A stretch of DNA of 64,000 bases from an uncultured Dehalococcoidia bacterium (GTDB lineage: Bacteria; Chloroflexota; Dehalococcoidia; Lucifugimonadales; UBA3495), in assembly GCA_951812625.1 (NCBI GenBank), contig CATOSP010000002.1:1684788-1748787 (forward strand), read 5' to 3'. Within the stretch, counting starts at the first letter, position 1. Every line of letters starts with the position of its first letter. The translations under genes were made by a program, and so were the position numbers. The notes below the pieces were generated by a model, which was not told the origin of the DNA, searched no databases, and saw only the letters and a program-made list of their open reading frames with translations. Positions 52,811 through 61,177 of the stretch are shown one piece after another.

Positions 52811-53680
52811 ATGATAGTTGACCTGGTAAGCGTTGGCACCAGCGACGGTATAAGACTCGATGGGGCATTCCTGGAACCCAAGATCCCACCGCAGCCCGGA
52901 GTGGCCATCGACGCGGTTCTGCTGGTCCACGGCTCATCGGCGAACTTCTACACGGCGTCCACTCTTGGGATGGCTGAGGACCTGAGCAACCGGGGGTACG
53001 CAGCCCTGTCGATGAACACCACCGCCCATGACACCGTTTGGTACAACCGGAGCGACAACAGCTATTACGGGGTCGCCTACGAAATCCTGGACCGGAGCCG
53101 CGTCGATCTCCGGGCCGGTATCGACTTCCTGTGGGAGCGGGGTTACCGCCGGATCGCCCTTCTCGGTCAAAGCATGGGCGCGGTGCGGGTGGTATATTAC
53201 GCCGCGATGGAAGACGACGACCGGGTGCGGGCAGTGATACCCGTGTCGCCGGTGCGCCTGTCCTATTCCTATTACTTGAAGTCCGAAGACGCGGCAGAGT
53301 TCCAGGCCAACATCGACCGGGCCGACCAACTGGAGGCCGAGGGTAGGGCCATGGACCTGATGGCGGTCAACTTTCCCATCCCCCAGATGTTCAGCGCGGC
53401 GGCATACCTGGACAAGCACGGCCCGACCGAGCGTTACAACCTGGTTGCCCACGCTCCCAGGGTCAAAGTGCCGCTCTTGGCCGTGGCTGGGTCCCTGGAG
53501 ACCCATACCCGCCTGCGCGACATTCCCCAGGACCTGGTCACCGCCGCTATCAACTCCCCCAAAGCCGATTGCGTGGTCATCGAAGGTGGAGACCACTCCC
53601 TCACCAACCGGCGGCAGGAAGCCGCTGACACGGTGCTGGCATGGCTCGCCACCCTCCAACCGGCTGCCGTGGCCACCTAG
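52811..53680 (+). CDS. alpha/beta hydrolase
   Basis: A 289-residue alpha/beta hydrolase. DAVLLVHGSSANFYTAS gives the oxyanion loop, IALLGQSMGAVRVVYYA the nucleophile elbow (GxSxG), and VIEGGDHSLTN the His. The Asp is expected shortly before it. It resembles small esterase or peptidase-like hydrolases of the UPF0613/DUF1749 kind; the substrate is unknown. The start is ATG 52811 because GGAG lies 6 bases before; earlier in-frame starts would read into the intergenic region. A CocE-type gene follows after 66 bases. Confidence 0.85.
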   Translation: MIVDLVSVGTSDGIRLDGAFLEPKIPPQPGVAIDAVLLVHGSSANFYTASTLGMAEDLSNRGYAALSMNTTAHDTVWYNRSDNSYYGVAYEILDRSRVDLRAGIDFLWERGYRRIALLGQSMGAVRVVYYAAMEDDDRVRAVIPVSPVRLSYSYYLKSEDAAEFQANIDRADQLEAEGRAMDLMAVNFPIPQMFSAAAYLDKHGPTERYNLVAHAPRVKVPLLAVAGSLETHTRLRDIPQDLVTAAINSPKADCVVIEGGDHSLTNRRQEAADTVLAWLATLQPAAVAT

Positions 53681-53746
53681 GCTACGGCTGGTCTGGGGCC
53701 GCCCCGACCCGAGGAATACGGACACCAGAGAACGCTAGAGGATGCC

Positions 53747-55591
53747 ATGACATCAGAGGCCAACCCTTCGCAGGAAACCTACGAAGTCCATACCCAAGCC
53801 AACGTTCCGGTACAGATGCGTGACGGAATAGTCCTCATGGCGGATGTCCACCGACCGGCGCGAAATGGGCAGCCGCTTGACGGTCCGTTTCCCGCGCTGC
53901 TGGAACGGACACCCTACAACAAGTCGGCCGAGTCGCGGGTGCTTGAGGCCGCGTTCTTTGCCACCCGCGGCTACGTGACGGTGGTGCAGGACACCAGGGG
54001 CCGGTTTGCTTCCCAGGGCGGCTTCAGCAAGTACGTCAACGAGGGCGAGGATGGGTACGACACCGTGGAGTGGCTGTCCAGCCAGTCTTGGTGCAGTGGC
54101 AAAGTAGGCACCTATGGCACATCATACGGGGCGCATACGCAGGCTGCCCTGGCCAGCCTCGACCCGCCCGGCCTCGGCTGCATGTGGCTGGACTCAGGGG
54201 GGTTCTCTAATGCCTTCCTGAGCGGGTGCCGCAACGGGGGCGCGTTTGAGCTGCGGCAGGTCACCTGGGCCTACCGGCAAGCGCTGGACAGCCCGGAGGT
54301 GCAGGAAGACCCGGCGGTGTTGAAAGCCGCGCTGGAAGCACAGGACATACACGCCTGGTTCCGCCGGATGCCCTGGCGCCCGGAGCATTCGCCGCTGCGG
54401 TGGACGCCGGACTACGAGAACTACCTGCTGGAGATTTGGCGTCACGAGACCTTCGACAACTACTGGAAACAGGTGGGTTTGTGCGCCGAAGCCCACTACG
54501 ACAGCTTCAGCAGCGTGCCACAGGTCCACATGGGTAGCTGGTACGACCCCTACGCCCGCACCACCACCGACAATTTTGTCGCCCTGTCTGATATGAAACA
54601 GGGTCCAGTATCCTTGATTATGGGCCCTTGGACCCATGGCCAGCGGTCCGTGTCACATTCCGGCGACATCGACTTCGGACCGGACTCCACTCTCGACGGA
54701 AACCTGGACGAGGACTTCAACTTCCTGCGGCTTGGGTTCTTCGACCATTGGCTCAAGGGTGGGCGGGACCATGCCGGTGAGGAATACCCGGTCAGGCTGT
54801 TCGTGATGGGCGGCGGGTCTGGGAGGCGCAATTCCCAGGGGCGTCTGGACCACGGAGGGAAGTGGCGCGAGGAACGCGAATGGCCCCTGTCCCGAGCCTC
54901 GGAGACGCCCTTCTACGTGTGTGCCGGTGGGAGGCTGGCGACCGCTGCCCCTGGCGGTGAACATCCGCCGTCGGAGTACCTGTTCGACCCAGACCACCCG
55001 ACGCCCACCATTGGAGGAAACATCTCCTCCGGCCTGCCGATCATGGGAGCAGGCGGGTTCGACCAAAAGGAGTCCCCTGAGTTCTACGGTTCGAACGAGC
55101 CATACCTGCCCCTGGCGTCCCGGCCCGACGTGTTGGCATTCCAGACCGGACCCCTGACCGAAGACATGGAAGTTACCGGCCCCATTTCAGTCCAGCTATG
55201 GGTGTCCTCATCCGCCGTGGACACGGACTTCACGGCCAAGCTGGTGGATGTCTACCCACCCTCCCCCGACTACCCCGAAGGGTACGCACTGAATCTGACA
55301 GACGGCATCCTGCGGGCCAAGTTCCGTAACTCGTGGGAGGAGCCTTCGCCACTGGAACCGGGAAAGGTCTACCAGGTCACGGTGCAGCTATTCCCCACCA
55401 GTAACCTGTTCGCCAGGGGCCACCGGATCAGATTGGACATATCGTCGAGCAACTTCCCGCGCTTCGACGTCAACGGCAACACCGGCGAGAACCCGGCGAC
55501 CTCATCGGTTAGGATACCGGCCCGCAACAGCATCTATCACGACGCGGCCCACCCATCCCACGTGCTGCTGCCGGTGGTACCTGCGGAGTGA
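53747..55591 (+). CDS. CocE/NonD family hydrolase
   Basis: A 614-residue alpha/beta hydrolase of the CocE/X-Pro dipeptidyl-peptidase (S15) family. VQMRDGIVLMADVHRPAR opens it. KVGTYGTSYGAHTQAALAS carries the nucleophile Ser, and IMGPWTHGQRS the His. The C-terminal jelly-roll domain (VTGPISVQLWVSSSAVDTDF, GHRIRLDISSSNFPRFDVN) is complete. It cleaves esters or amides; no signal peptide is present. It lies 66 bases after another hydrolase on the same strand. Confidence 0.92.
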   Translation: MTSEANPSQETYEVHTQANVPVQMRDGIVLMADVHRPARNGQPLDGPFPALLERTPYNKSAESRVLEAAFFATRGYVTVVQDTRGRFASQGGFSKYVNEGEDGYDTVEWLSSQSWCSGKVGTYGTSYGAHTQAALASLDPPGLGCMWLDSGGFSNAFLSGCRNGGAFELRQVTWAYRQALDSPEVQEDPAVLKAALEAQDIHAWFRRMPWRPEHSPLRWTPDYENYLLEIWRHETFDNYWKQVGLCAEAHYDSFSSVPQVHMGSWYDPYARTTTDNFVALSDMKQGPVSLIMGPWTHGQRSVSHSGDIDFGPDSTLDGNLDEDFNFLRLGFFDHWLKGGRDHAGEEYPVRLFVMGGGSGRRNSQGRLDHGGKWREEREWPLSRASETPFYVCAGGRLATAAPGGEHPPSEYLFDPDHPTPTIGGNISSGLPIMGAGGFDQKESPEFYGSNEPYLPLASRPDVLAFQTGPLTEDMEVTGPISVQLWVSSSAVDTDFTAKLVDVYPPSPDYPEGYALNLTDGILRAKFRNSWEEPSPLEPGKVYQVTVQLFPTSNLFARGHRIRLDISSSNFPRFDVNGNTGENPATSSVRIPARNSIYHDAAHPSHVLLPVVPAE

Positions 55592-55668
55592 AGTCCGTTC
55601 CAACTGCCTCCAGCGTAAGGAATTGATGAACCCCTGGGTCCACGGAGTTGCCTTGGCTGCCGCTTCGT

Positions 55669-55697
55669 TTGACACCTTTTGGGGCCCGGTCTACACT
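55669..55697 (+). promoter_or_regulatory. sigma-A promoter of glyA
   Basis: TTGACA at 55669-55674, a 17-base spacer and TACACT at 55692-55697. The predicted start is near 55704, giving a leader of about 90 bases. Confidence 0.75.
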
Positions 55698-55705
55698 AAA
55701 TTTGT

Positions 55706-55721
55706 GGGAACAAGTGTTCCC
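55706..55721. promoter_or_regulatory. perfect palindrome at the glyA transcription start (GAAC-N4-GTTC)
   Basis: GGGAACA (55706-55712) and TGTTCCC (55715-55721) are perfectly inverted around AG. The core GAAC-AAGT-GTTC has the Gram-positive-type LexA box form. It sits directly at the predicted start, where a repressor would block initiation. No other such box was found before uvrB, ruvC or recG. A purely structural role in the mRNA is possible. Confidence 0.5.
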
Positions 55722-55795
55722 GTATCCTAATTGCTGCGTATTGGCATTCACGCGGGACCGGGTGCGGATGTTGGAACCGACCCGGAGGAGGAACA

Positions 55796-57040
55796 ATGTC
55801 CGTACTGTCTGAACAGGATCCGAAGGTGGCGCGGGCCATCGAACAGGAAAACGAGCGCCAGCGCGATTGCATCGTGCTGATCGCCTCCGAAAACTACGCC
55901 AGCAAGGCCGTGCTGGAAGCCCAGACGGGCTTGATGAACAACAAGTACGCCGAGGGCTATCCGGGTCGCCGCTACTATGGCGGTTGCGAGTATGTTGACG
56001 TGGTGGAGCGGCTGGCCATCGAGCGCGCCCAGGAGATTTTCGGGGCTGAACACGCCAACGTCCAGCCTCACAGCGGAGCGCAGGCCAACATGGCGGCCTA
56101 CTTCGCCCTCATGGAGCCGGGGGATAAGGTGATGGGGATGCGCCTTGACCACGGCGGTCATCTGACCCACGGGGCAAGCGTGAACTTCTCGGGCAAGCTG
56201 TACGAGTTCATCCCTTACGGGGTCAACCCGGAAACTGAGACCATCGACTATGACGAGGTGGCGAGGCTGGCCGGGGAACACCGGCCCAAGCTGATAGTGA
56301 CTGGATGCAGTTCCTACCCGCGCGTCATAGATTTCGCCCGGTTCAGGGAGATCGCCGACGAAGTGGGGGCGAGCCTGATGGTGGATATGGCCCACATCTC
56401 GGGCCTGGTAGCAGGAGGAGCCCACCCATCACCCTTGCCCCATGCCCAGGTGGTCACCTCGACTACCCAGAAGAGCCTGCGTGGGCCGAGGGGCGGGTTC
56501 ATCCTGTCTAACAACGACCTGGCGCGGGGCATAGACTTCGGAGTGTTCCCCTTCACACAAGGCGGACCGTTCATGCACGTCATCGCGGCCAAGGCGGTAT
56601 GTTTCGGCGAGGCTATGGGCCCGGAATTCGCTAGGTATGCAGACCAGGTGGTGGCCAACTGCCGGGCTTTGGCCCAGGAGCTTTCCGAGGCCGGAATGCG
56701 GCTCGTGTCCAACGGCACGGACAACCACCTCGTGCTGGTTGACCTGACTCCACTGGGCATCACGGGGCAACAGGCGGAGACAGCCCTGGAAAAGGTCAAC
56801 ATTGTCGTCAACAAGAACGCGATCCCCTTCGACCCGAAGCCCCCTCGCGTGACCAGCGGCCTGCGCCTCGGCACTCCCGCTATCACCAGCCGGGGGTTCT
56901 CCGAGGACGACTCTAGGGAGACGGCTCGGCTCATAGTCAAGTCGCTTTCCAACCTGGAAGACGAAGCGGTCCAGCGCGAAGTAACCGAAGAAGTCGGGGC
57001 CTTGGTATCCGGTTTCCCGGTCCCGGGTCTCGACATGTAG
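55796..57040 (+). CDS. glyA: serine hydroxymethyltransferase
   Basis: A 414-residue SHMT (PLP, tetrahydrofolate) that interconverts serine and glycine. [56 protein letters not shown] and [17 protein letters not shown] are all present. The PLP lysine is Lys226 in [13 protein letters not shown]. The residue before it is Gln (codon 56468-56470) where nearly all SHMTs have His. ATG with GGAGGAGG before it. Transcribed alone or with rpsF, whose own promoter follows its stop. Confidence 0.95.
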   Translation: MSVLSEQDPKVARAIEQENERQRDCIVLIASENYASKAVLEAQTGLMNNKYAEGYPGRRYYGGCEYVDVVERLAIERAQEIFGAEHANVQPHSGAQANMAAYFALMEPGDKVMGMRLDHGGHLTHGASVNFSGKLYEFIPYGVNPETETIDYDEVARLAGEHRPKLIVTGCSSYPRVIDFARFREIADEVGASLMVDMAHISGLVAGGAHPSPLPHAQVVTSTTQKSLRGPRGGFILSNNDLARGIDFGVFPFTQGGPFMHVIAAKAVCFGEAMGPEFARYADQVVANCRALAQELSEAGMRLVSNGTDNHLVLVDLTPLGITGQQAETALEKVNIVVNKNAIPFDPKPPRVTSGLRLGTPAITSRGFSEDDSRETARLIVKSLSNLEDEAVQREVTEEVGALVSGFPVPGLDM

Positions 57041-57070
57041 TTGAGACGCGGGATTGCCGGGTGCTATAAT
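57041..57070 (+). promoter_or_regulatory. sigma-A promoter of rpsF-ssb-rpsR
   Basis: TTGAGA at 57041-57046, an 18-base spacer and TATAAT at 57065-57070, with TGC before the -10 (extended -10). It begins one base after the glyA stop codon. It matches the yebC promoter at 22 of 30 positions. Confidence 0.8.
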
Positions 57071-57121
57071 CGCATTGGCCATTTTCAATAATGATTCGCC
57101 TGATCATCGAGGAGCCAGCTA

Positions 57122-57724
57122 TTGCGCCATTATGAACTCGTCGTAGTCCTGAGCCCGATGCTGAACCAGGAGCAGTCAGTCGGCGCCTGGGGACGGATAA
57201 AGGACTTCATCGGCAACCAGGGCGGCGACATCGTCCACGAGGAGACCTGGGGCACCCGTCGGCTCGCTTACGCCATAAAGAAGGGACCGCACCACTTCCT
57301 GGAAGGCAGTTATTACCTGACCCGGTTCGCAGCGGACGTTCCCTTTAACCAGGAACTGCTCACCTTCCTGCGTCTGGACGAACAGGTGCTCCGGTCTCTG
57401 GTGACGGTGACCGGTCCCCCCGGCGCAACCCCGCAGCCTAGTCCCATGGCGCGTGTTCCGGTAGCAGCAGCACCTCCTGAGCCGGCTCCGGCCCCCACTG
57501 AGGAAGCTACCCCTGAGGAAGCTACCCCTGATGCTGCGCCCGCAGCGGAACCAGCGGAACCTGCGCCCGCAGCGGAACCAGCGGAACCTGCGCCCGCAGC
57601 GGAAGCTGCGCCCGCAACGGAACCAGCGGACACCGCCACAGCGGTGGCAGTGGCCGAAGCCCCACCCACTACGACGGAGGAGCCCGCCCAGGAGAGCGAC
57701 GGGGGCGAACAGACCCAGGCCTGA
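57122..57724 (+). CDS. rpsF: 30S ribosomal protein S6 with a long acidic repeat tail
   Basis: A 200-residue S6. The first 95 residues are the normal domain (RHYELVVVLSPMLNQEQSV, WGTRRLAYAIKKGPHHFLEG, LLTFLRLDEQVLRSLVTV). The last 100 are rich in Ala, Pro, Glu and Thr with AEPAEPAPA repeats, about twice the usual S6 length. The tail is strongly acidic. It starts with TTG at 57122 after GAGGAG. ssb follows closely in the common rpsF-ssb-rpsR order. Confidence 0.93.
   Translation: MRHYELVVVLSPMLNQEQSVGAWGRIKDFIGNQGGDIVHEETWGTRRLAYAIKKGPHHFLEGSYYLTRFAADVPFNQELLTFLRLDEQVLRSLVTVTGPPGATPQPSPMARVPVAAAPPEPAPAPTEEATPEEATPDAAPAAEPAEPAPAAEPAEPAPAAEAAPATEPADTATAVAVAEAPPTTTEEPAQESDGGEQTQA
57534..57630 (+). 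repeat. 27-base tandem repeat in the rpsF tail
   Basis: A 27-base unit beginning CTGCGCCCGCAGCGG starts at 57534, 57561 and 57588 (the last unit shortened), encoding AEPAEPAPA-type repeats. A 15-base doublet (GAGGAAGCTACCCCT) lies just upstream at about 57500-57530. Such repeats can change length by slippage, in steps of whole codons. Confidence 0.85.
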
Positions 57725-57737
57725 AGAGGGGGCTGAG

Positions 57738-58175
57738 TTGAACAAGATCATTGTCATCGGCAACCTTGGACGGGACCCTGAGATGCGCTACCTCCCAAGC
57801 GGCCAGAGCGTCACCAATTTTAGCGTGGCATCCAGCAGGCGGTACACTACTTCCGCAGGCGAACAGCGGGAAGAGACCGAGTGGTTTAACGTCAGCGCTT
57901 TCGGTCGGCTTGCAGAGACCTGTAACCAATACTTGACTCGAGGGCAACAAGTCTACGTTGAAGGAAGGCTACGCAGCCGTACCTATCAAGACCGGAACGG
58001 CGAGACTCGGGTGTCCTTGGATATCAACCTGACCGAAATGCAAATGCTCGGTAGGCGCGGCGAATCGTCAGACCAAGGCGGGGCATACGAATCCGGCGGC
58101 GGATACGGAGACAGGTCCGGAGGCGGCGTCAACGAAGACTACGGCAATGACGACGTCGACGACCTCCCGTTCTAG
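57738..58175 (+). CDS. ssb: single-stranded DNA-binding protein
   Basis: A 145-residue SSB. NKIIVIGNLGRDPEMRYLPS and TEWFNVSAFGRLAETCNQYL form the OB-fold; a Gly/Ser/Asp-rich linker follows. The C-terminal tip DDVDDLPF is the acidic protein-interaction motif. The start is TTG at 57738 with GAGGGGG before it; the frame is open far upstream inside rpsF, but only as antiphase repeat translation. Confidence 0.95.
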   Translation: MNKIIVIGNLGRDPEMRYLPSGQSVTNFSVASSRRYTTSAGEQREETEWFNVSAFGRLAETCNQYLTRGQQVYVEGRLRSRTYQDRNGETRVSLDINLTEMQMLGRRGESSDQGGAYESGGGYGDRSGGGVNEDYGNDDVDDLPF

Positions 58176-58208
58176 CCCCGCTCATTCACCTAAAGGGACA
58201 GTACTGAT

Positions 58209-58538
58209 ATGACAACTCCCGGACCGGCACCACGCCCGCCACAAGGCGGCAGGCCACCCGGACGCCCGCCCGGAAGAGGAGGGCGCCCTCGGGGTAGGTA
58301 TGCGCCAAGGCGCAAGGTGTGTTCTTTCTGCGTCGAACACGTGAAGGACATCGACTACAAGGACGTAGAGAGGATCCGCCGGTTCATCTCCGACCGCGCC
58401 AAGATTGAGCCGCGGCGCAGGTCCGGGGTTTGCTCCAAGCACCAACGGGCGTTGCGCCTGGCAATTCAACGAGCCCGACACCTCGCGTTGGTGCCATTCG
58501 TGCCGTTTGTACCGTCCATGAACCGGCTGCGCCGGTGA
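58209..58538 (+). CDS. rpsR: 30S ribosomal protein S18 with basic N-terminal extension
   Basis: A 109-residue S18. The core starts [20 protein letters not shown] and includes [20 protein letters not shown], with a CxxC plus a Cys-x2-His (zinc-type). The first 35 residues are rich in Pro, Gly and Arg ([20 protein letters not shown]), so strongly basic. S18 binds S6, whose tail is acidic here. rplI and dnaB, often next in this cluster, are absent. Confidence 0.94.
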   Translation: MTTPGPAPRPPQGGRPPGRPPGRGGRPRGRYAPRRKVCSFCVEHVKDIDYKDVERIRRFISDRAKIEPRRRSGVCSKHQRALRLAIQRARHLALVPFVPFVPSMNRLRR

Positions 58539-58632
58539 GACTGCAAGGGGTCGACTGCAACGGCTAATAGGCGGACTCACGACCGCCCGGCCATGTTGCA
58601 TAGAGACCTCCTTGTTCTTTAGAGGCGCGAGA

Positions 58633-59778
58633 ATGGCTTTTCCCTGGAACCGCAGCACCGGAGCCGAGCAGGTAGCGCCGGCGGAGAGGCGGAGGCGCTC
58701 TCGCAGTCGGCGCGCCCGCCAGCAGGAGTCCCGGAACGAGCCCGCAAGGCTCACCCGTGAGCGCAGGCATCAGCGGGCCGCCTTTGCCGTCGGTATATTC
58801 CTCCTGCTCGTCGTTTTCGGTGTAGTGAGCTTCGGATACTACCAGGAGTTCTATAAGCCCCCCAGGGTGTGGGCGGGCAGCGTGCGGAACGTCGAGTTCA
58901 CTATGGGCGACTTGGTCCAGCGCATCCGGGTGCTCCAGGGCATCAGCGGCCAGGTGGACCTGAGCATAGTGCCCTTCGAATACCTGAGCAATCTGCTGGA
59001 CGCAGAAGTGCTTCGCCAAGCCTCGCCTGGGCTGGGTATCGGCATAACCGACGAAGACATTGATAATGCTCTCAAGGAGCAGTTCTATCCCACCCCCCCG
59101 GCAGAGCAGAACGTAGACCCGGGACAGCTTGACGAGGAGTTTCGGAACAGCTATCAGATATTCCTGTCCCGGACAGGTCTGTCCGACGAAGACTACCGGC
59201 GCATTGTGGAGGAGCAACTGGCTCTCCAATACCTGCGGGCAATCATGGACGCGACTATCGATGTGACCCAGGAACAGGTCGAGGTCCAGTGGATACGGCT
59301 TGAAGTCGACAGTGGCGTTGACGCCAGCGAGGTCAGGAATCGCCTAGATACTGAGGACTTTGCCAAGGTAGCGTCGGAAGTATCGGCCCCGGCGAACTTC
59401 GCCAACTCCAGGGGTTACGTTGGATGGGTGCCGCAGAAGGCTTTCCCCGCCCTTGACCATCTCCTGTTCGGAGACGAAGAGAATGGGAAGGAACGGTTGA
59501 AGCCAGGACAAATCGGAAAACCTGAATTCAGCCAGGATGGTATCTATATCGTCGGGGTTATTTCAGGCCCGGAAGAACGCGATATCTCCGACCTCATGCG
59601 CGCGAAGTTAAGCTTGGAACTGGTCAAGGATTGGCAGTCCCAGCAGCAGTTGGCTGGCGCGGAAGGCGGTTGGCTCAGGATGAATTTCAACAGCAAATGG
59701 TATGAATGGGTGGCGGACCAAGTCCATCTTAGCGCTCCCAGGGCGGACCTGGGGCAAGGCCGTCCGCAGGGGAGGTAA
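58633..59778 (+). CDS. membrane-anchored SurA/PrsA-like foldase
   Basis: A 381-residue protein. An Arg-rich cytoplasmic start (RRRRSRSRRARQQ) precedes one membrane helix (AAFAVGIFLLLVVFGVVSFG, about residues 52-72). The rest would be outside the membrane: a SurA-N-like helical domain (YLSNLLDAEVLRQASPGLGI, LSDEDYRRIVEEQLALQYL) and a parvulin-like region (DFAKVASEVSAPANF, RGYVGWVPQKAFPAL). It likely helps fold exported proteins. ATG 58633 fits GAGG 8 bases before; it lies between rpsR and hom. Confidence 0.8.
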   Translation: MAFPWNRSTGAEQVAPAERRRRSRSRRARQQESRNEPARLTRERRHQRAAFAVGIFLLLVVFGVVSFGYYQEFYKPPRVWAGSVRNVEFTMGDLVQRIRVLQGISGQVDLSIVPFEYLSNLLDAEVLRQASPGLGIGITDEDIDNALKEQFYPTPPAEQNVDPGQLDEEFRNSYQIFLSRTGLSDEDYRRIVEEQLALQYLRAIMDATIDVTQEQVEVQWIRLEVDSGVDASEVRNRLDTEDFAKVASEVSAPANFANSRGYVGWVPQKAFPALDHLLFGDEENGKERLKPGQIGKPEFSQDGIYIVGVISGPEERDISDLMRAKLSLELVKDWQSQQQLAGAEGGWLRMNFNSKWYEWVADQVHLSAPRADLGQGRPQGR

Positions 59779-59787
59779 ACCGGATAA

Positions 59788-61110
59788 GTGCCTGAACCTG
59801 ATGAAATCGGTATCGGCCTGATGGGCCTCGGCGTCGTCGGAGGCGGCGTCGCGTCGGCCCTTTTGGACCCGGAATCCGCCATTTCCCGCAAGGTCGGACG
59901 GCCGGTAACGTTGCGGCGAGTGCTGGTGAGGGACGGCTCCAAGGAACGGAACCCGGCCATTCCTCGGGAGTTGCTGACCACCAACCCCGAAGACATCCTC
60001 GACGATCCTGGCATCCACATTGTTGCAGAGGTCATTGGCGGGGACCAACCTGCCACCCGCTACCTCAAGGATGCCCTCTCCAGCGGCAAGAACGTGGTCA
60101 CTGCCAACAAAGAGGCGGTGGCAAAACACGGCCCTGAGTTGATGTCGTTAGCCCATCAAAACCAGGTAAGTCTGCTCTTTGAGGCGAGCGTCGGCGGTGG
60201 CATCCCCATCGTCGGCTGCTTGATGAACCAGCTCCTGGCCAATGATATTCGTTCCATCCGCGGCATCATCAACGGGACCACCAACTTCATCCTCACCCGA
60301 ATGGCCCAGGACCACTCCAGCTTCGAACAGGCGCTGTCAGAAGCCCAGGCGCGCGGCTACGCCGAGGCCGATCCAACCAACGACGTAGACGGCATCGACG
60401 CAGGGTACAAGCTCTCGATTCTGGCCTCGCTCGCCTACCACTGCCGCTTTCAACCAGACGACATCTACCGCCAGGGAATTTCTTCCCTGGAAGCCAACGA
60501 CTTCCGGTATGCGGGAGAGTTGGGCTACGCGATCAAACCTCTGGCCATCGCCTCGTATTCCCATGGCGCGGTCTGTGCGAGAGTGCATCCGGCATTGGTG
60601 CCTCTCGACCACATGTTGGCCAAGGTGGACGGGGCTTATAACGCCGTCGAGGTTGAGGGGAGCCTGTGCGGGAACGTGCTGTTCCATGGTATGGGTGCGG
60701 GGAGATTTCCCACCGCGAGCGCAGTTGTCGGGGACCTCATAGAAGTGGCGCGTGCCCTTGCCGGTGGGCCAAGCAGCCCGCCGGTGACGTTTGCACAGCA
60801 CGGGATGGCTAGCGATGGAACCGCCACGGTTGGGGTCGCGCCGGTAGACGACCTTACCAGTAAGTACTACGTGCGCCTCACAGTGGCCGACCGCCCCGGT
60901 GTTCTGGCGCAGATCGCCAACATCCTCGGCGACGAGGGCATTAGCATCGCCTCCGTGATTCAGAAAGACAGCGACCCGGAGCAACAGACCGCCGGGATAG
61001 TGATCACCACTCATCCTGCACTCGAGTCATCGGTCCAGAAATCCCTCCGGCGAGTACGGGTTCTGGACGTGGTGCGGGAAGTCAACAACCTGCTTCGGAT
61101 CGAGGATTAG
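59788..61110 (+). CDS. hom: homoserine dehydrogenase with ACT domain
   Basis: A 440-residue enzyme for aspartate-semialdehyde to homoserine. GIGLMGLGVVGGGVASAL binds NAD(P), VVTANKEAVAKHGPEL and EASVGGGIPIVGCLMNQL are catalytic-domain landmarks, RGIINGTTNFILTRM and AEADPTNDVDGIDAGYKL follow. The C-terminal ACT domain (VRLTVADRPGVLAQIANIL) suggests feedback control by threonine. The start is GTG at 59788. It leads hom-thrC. Confidence 0.95.
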   Translation: MPEPDEIGIGLMGLGVVGGGVASALLDPESAISRKVGRPVTLRRVLVRDGSKERNPAIPRELLTTNPEDILDDPGIHIVAEVIGGDQPATRYLKDALSSGKNVVTANKEAVAKHGPELMSLAHQNQVSLLFEASVGGGIPIVGCLMNQLLANDIRSIRGIINGTTNFILTRMAQDHSSFEQALSEAQARGYAEADPTNDVDGIDAGYKLSILASLAYHCRFQPDDIYRQGISSLEANDFRYAGELGYAIKPLAIASYSHGAVCARVHPALVPLDHMLAKVDGAYNAVEVEGSLCGNVLFHGMGAGRFPTASAVVGDLIEVARALAGGPSSPPVTFAQHGMASDGTATVGVAPVDDLTSKYYVRLTVADRPGVLAQIANILGDEGISIASVIQKDSDPEQQTAGIVITTHPALESSVQKSLRRVRVLDVVREVNNLLRIED

Positions 61111-61177
61111 GGATCGCCTCGGAGATGAACCAGCGAGAGGCAGACCAAACCGGGCCACCGCTTAGTTGGAGAGGCTG

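Noticed and set aside
57500..57630. Possible CRISPR-like repeat array
   Set aside because: Units are adjacent without spacers and keep the rpsF frame; they encode a protein tail.
57176..57763. Minus-strand Arg/Gly/Cys repeat protein
   Set aside because: It is the antisense reading of the S6 tail repeats; composition results from the repeats.
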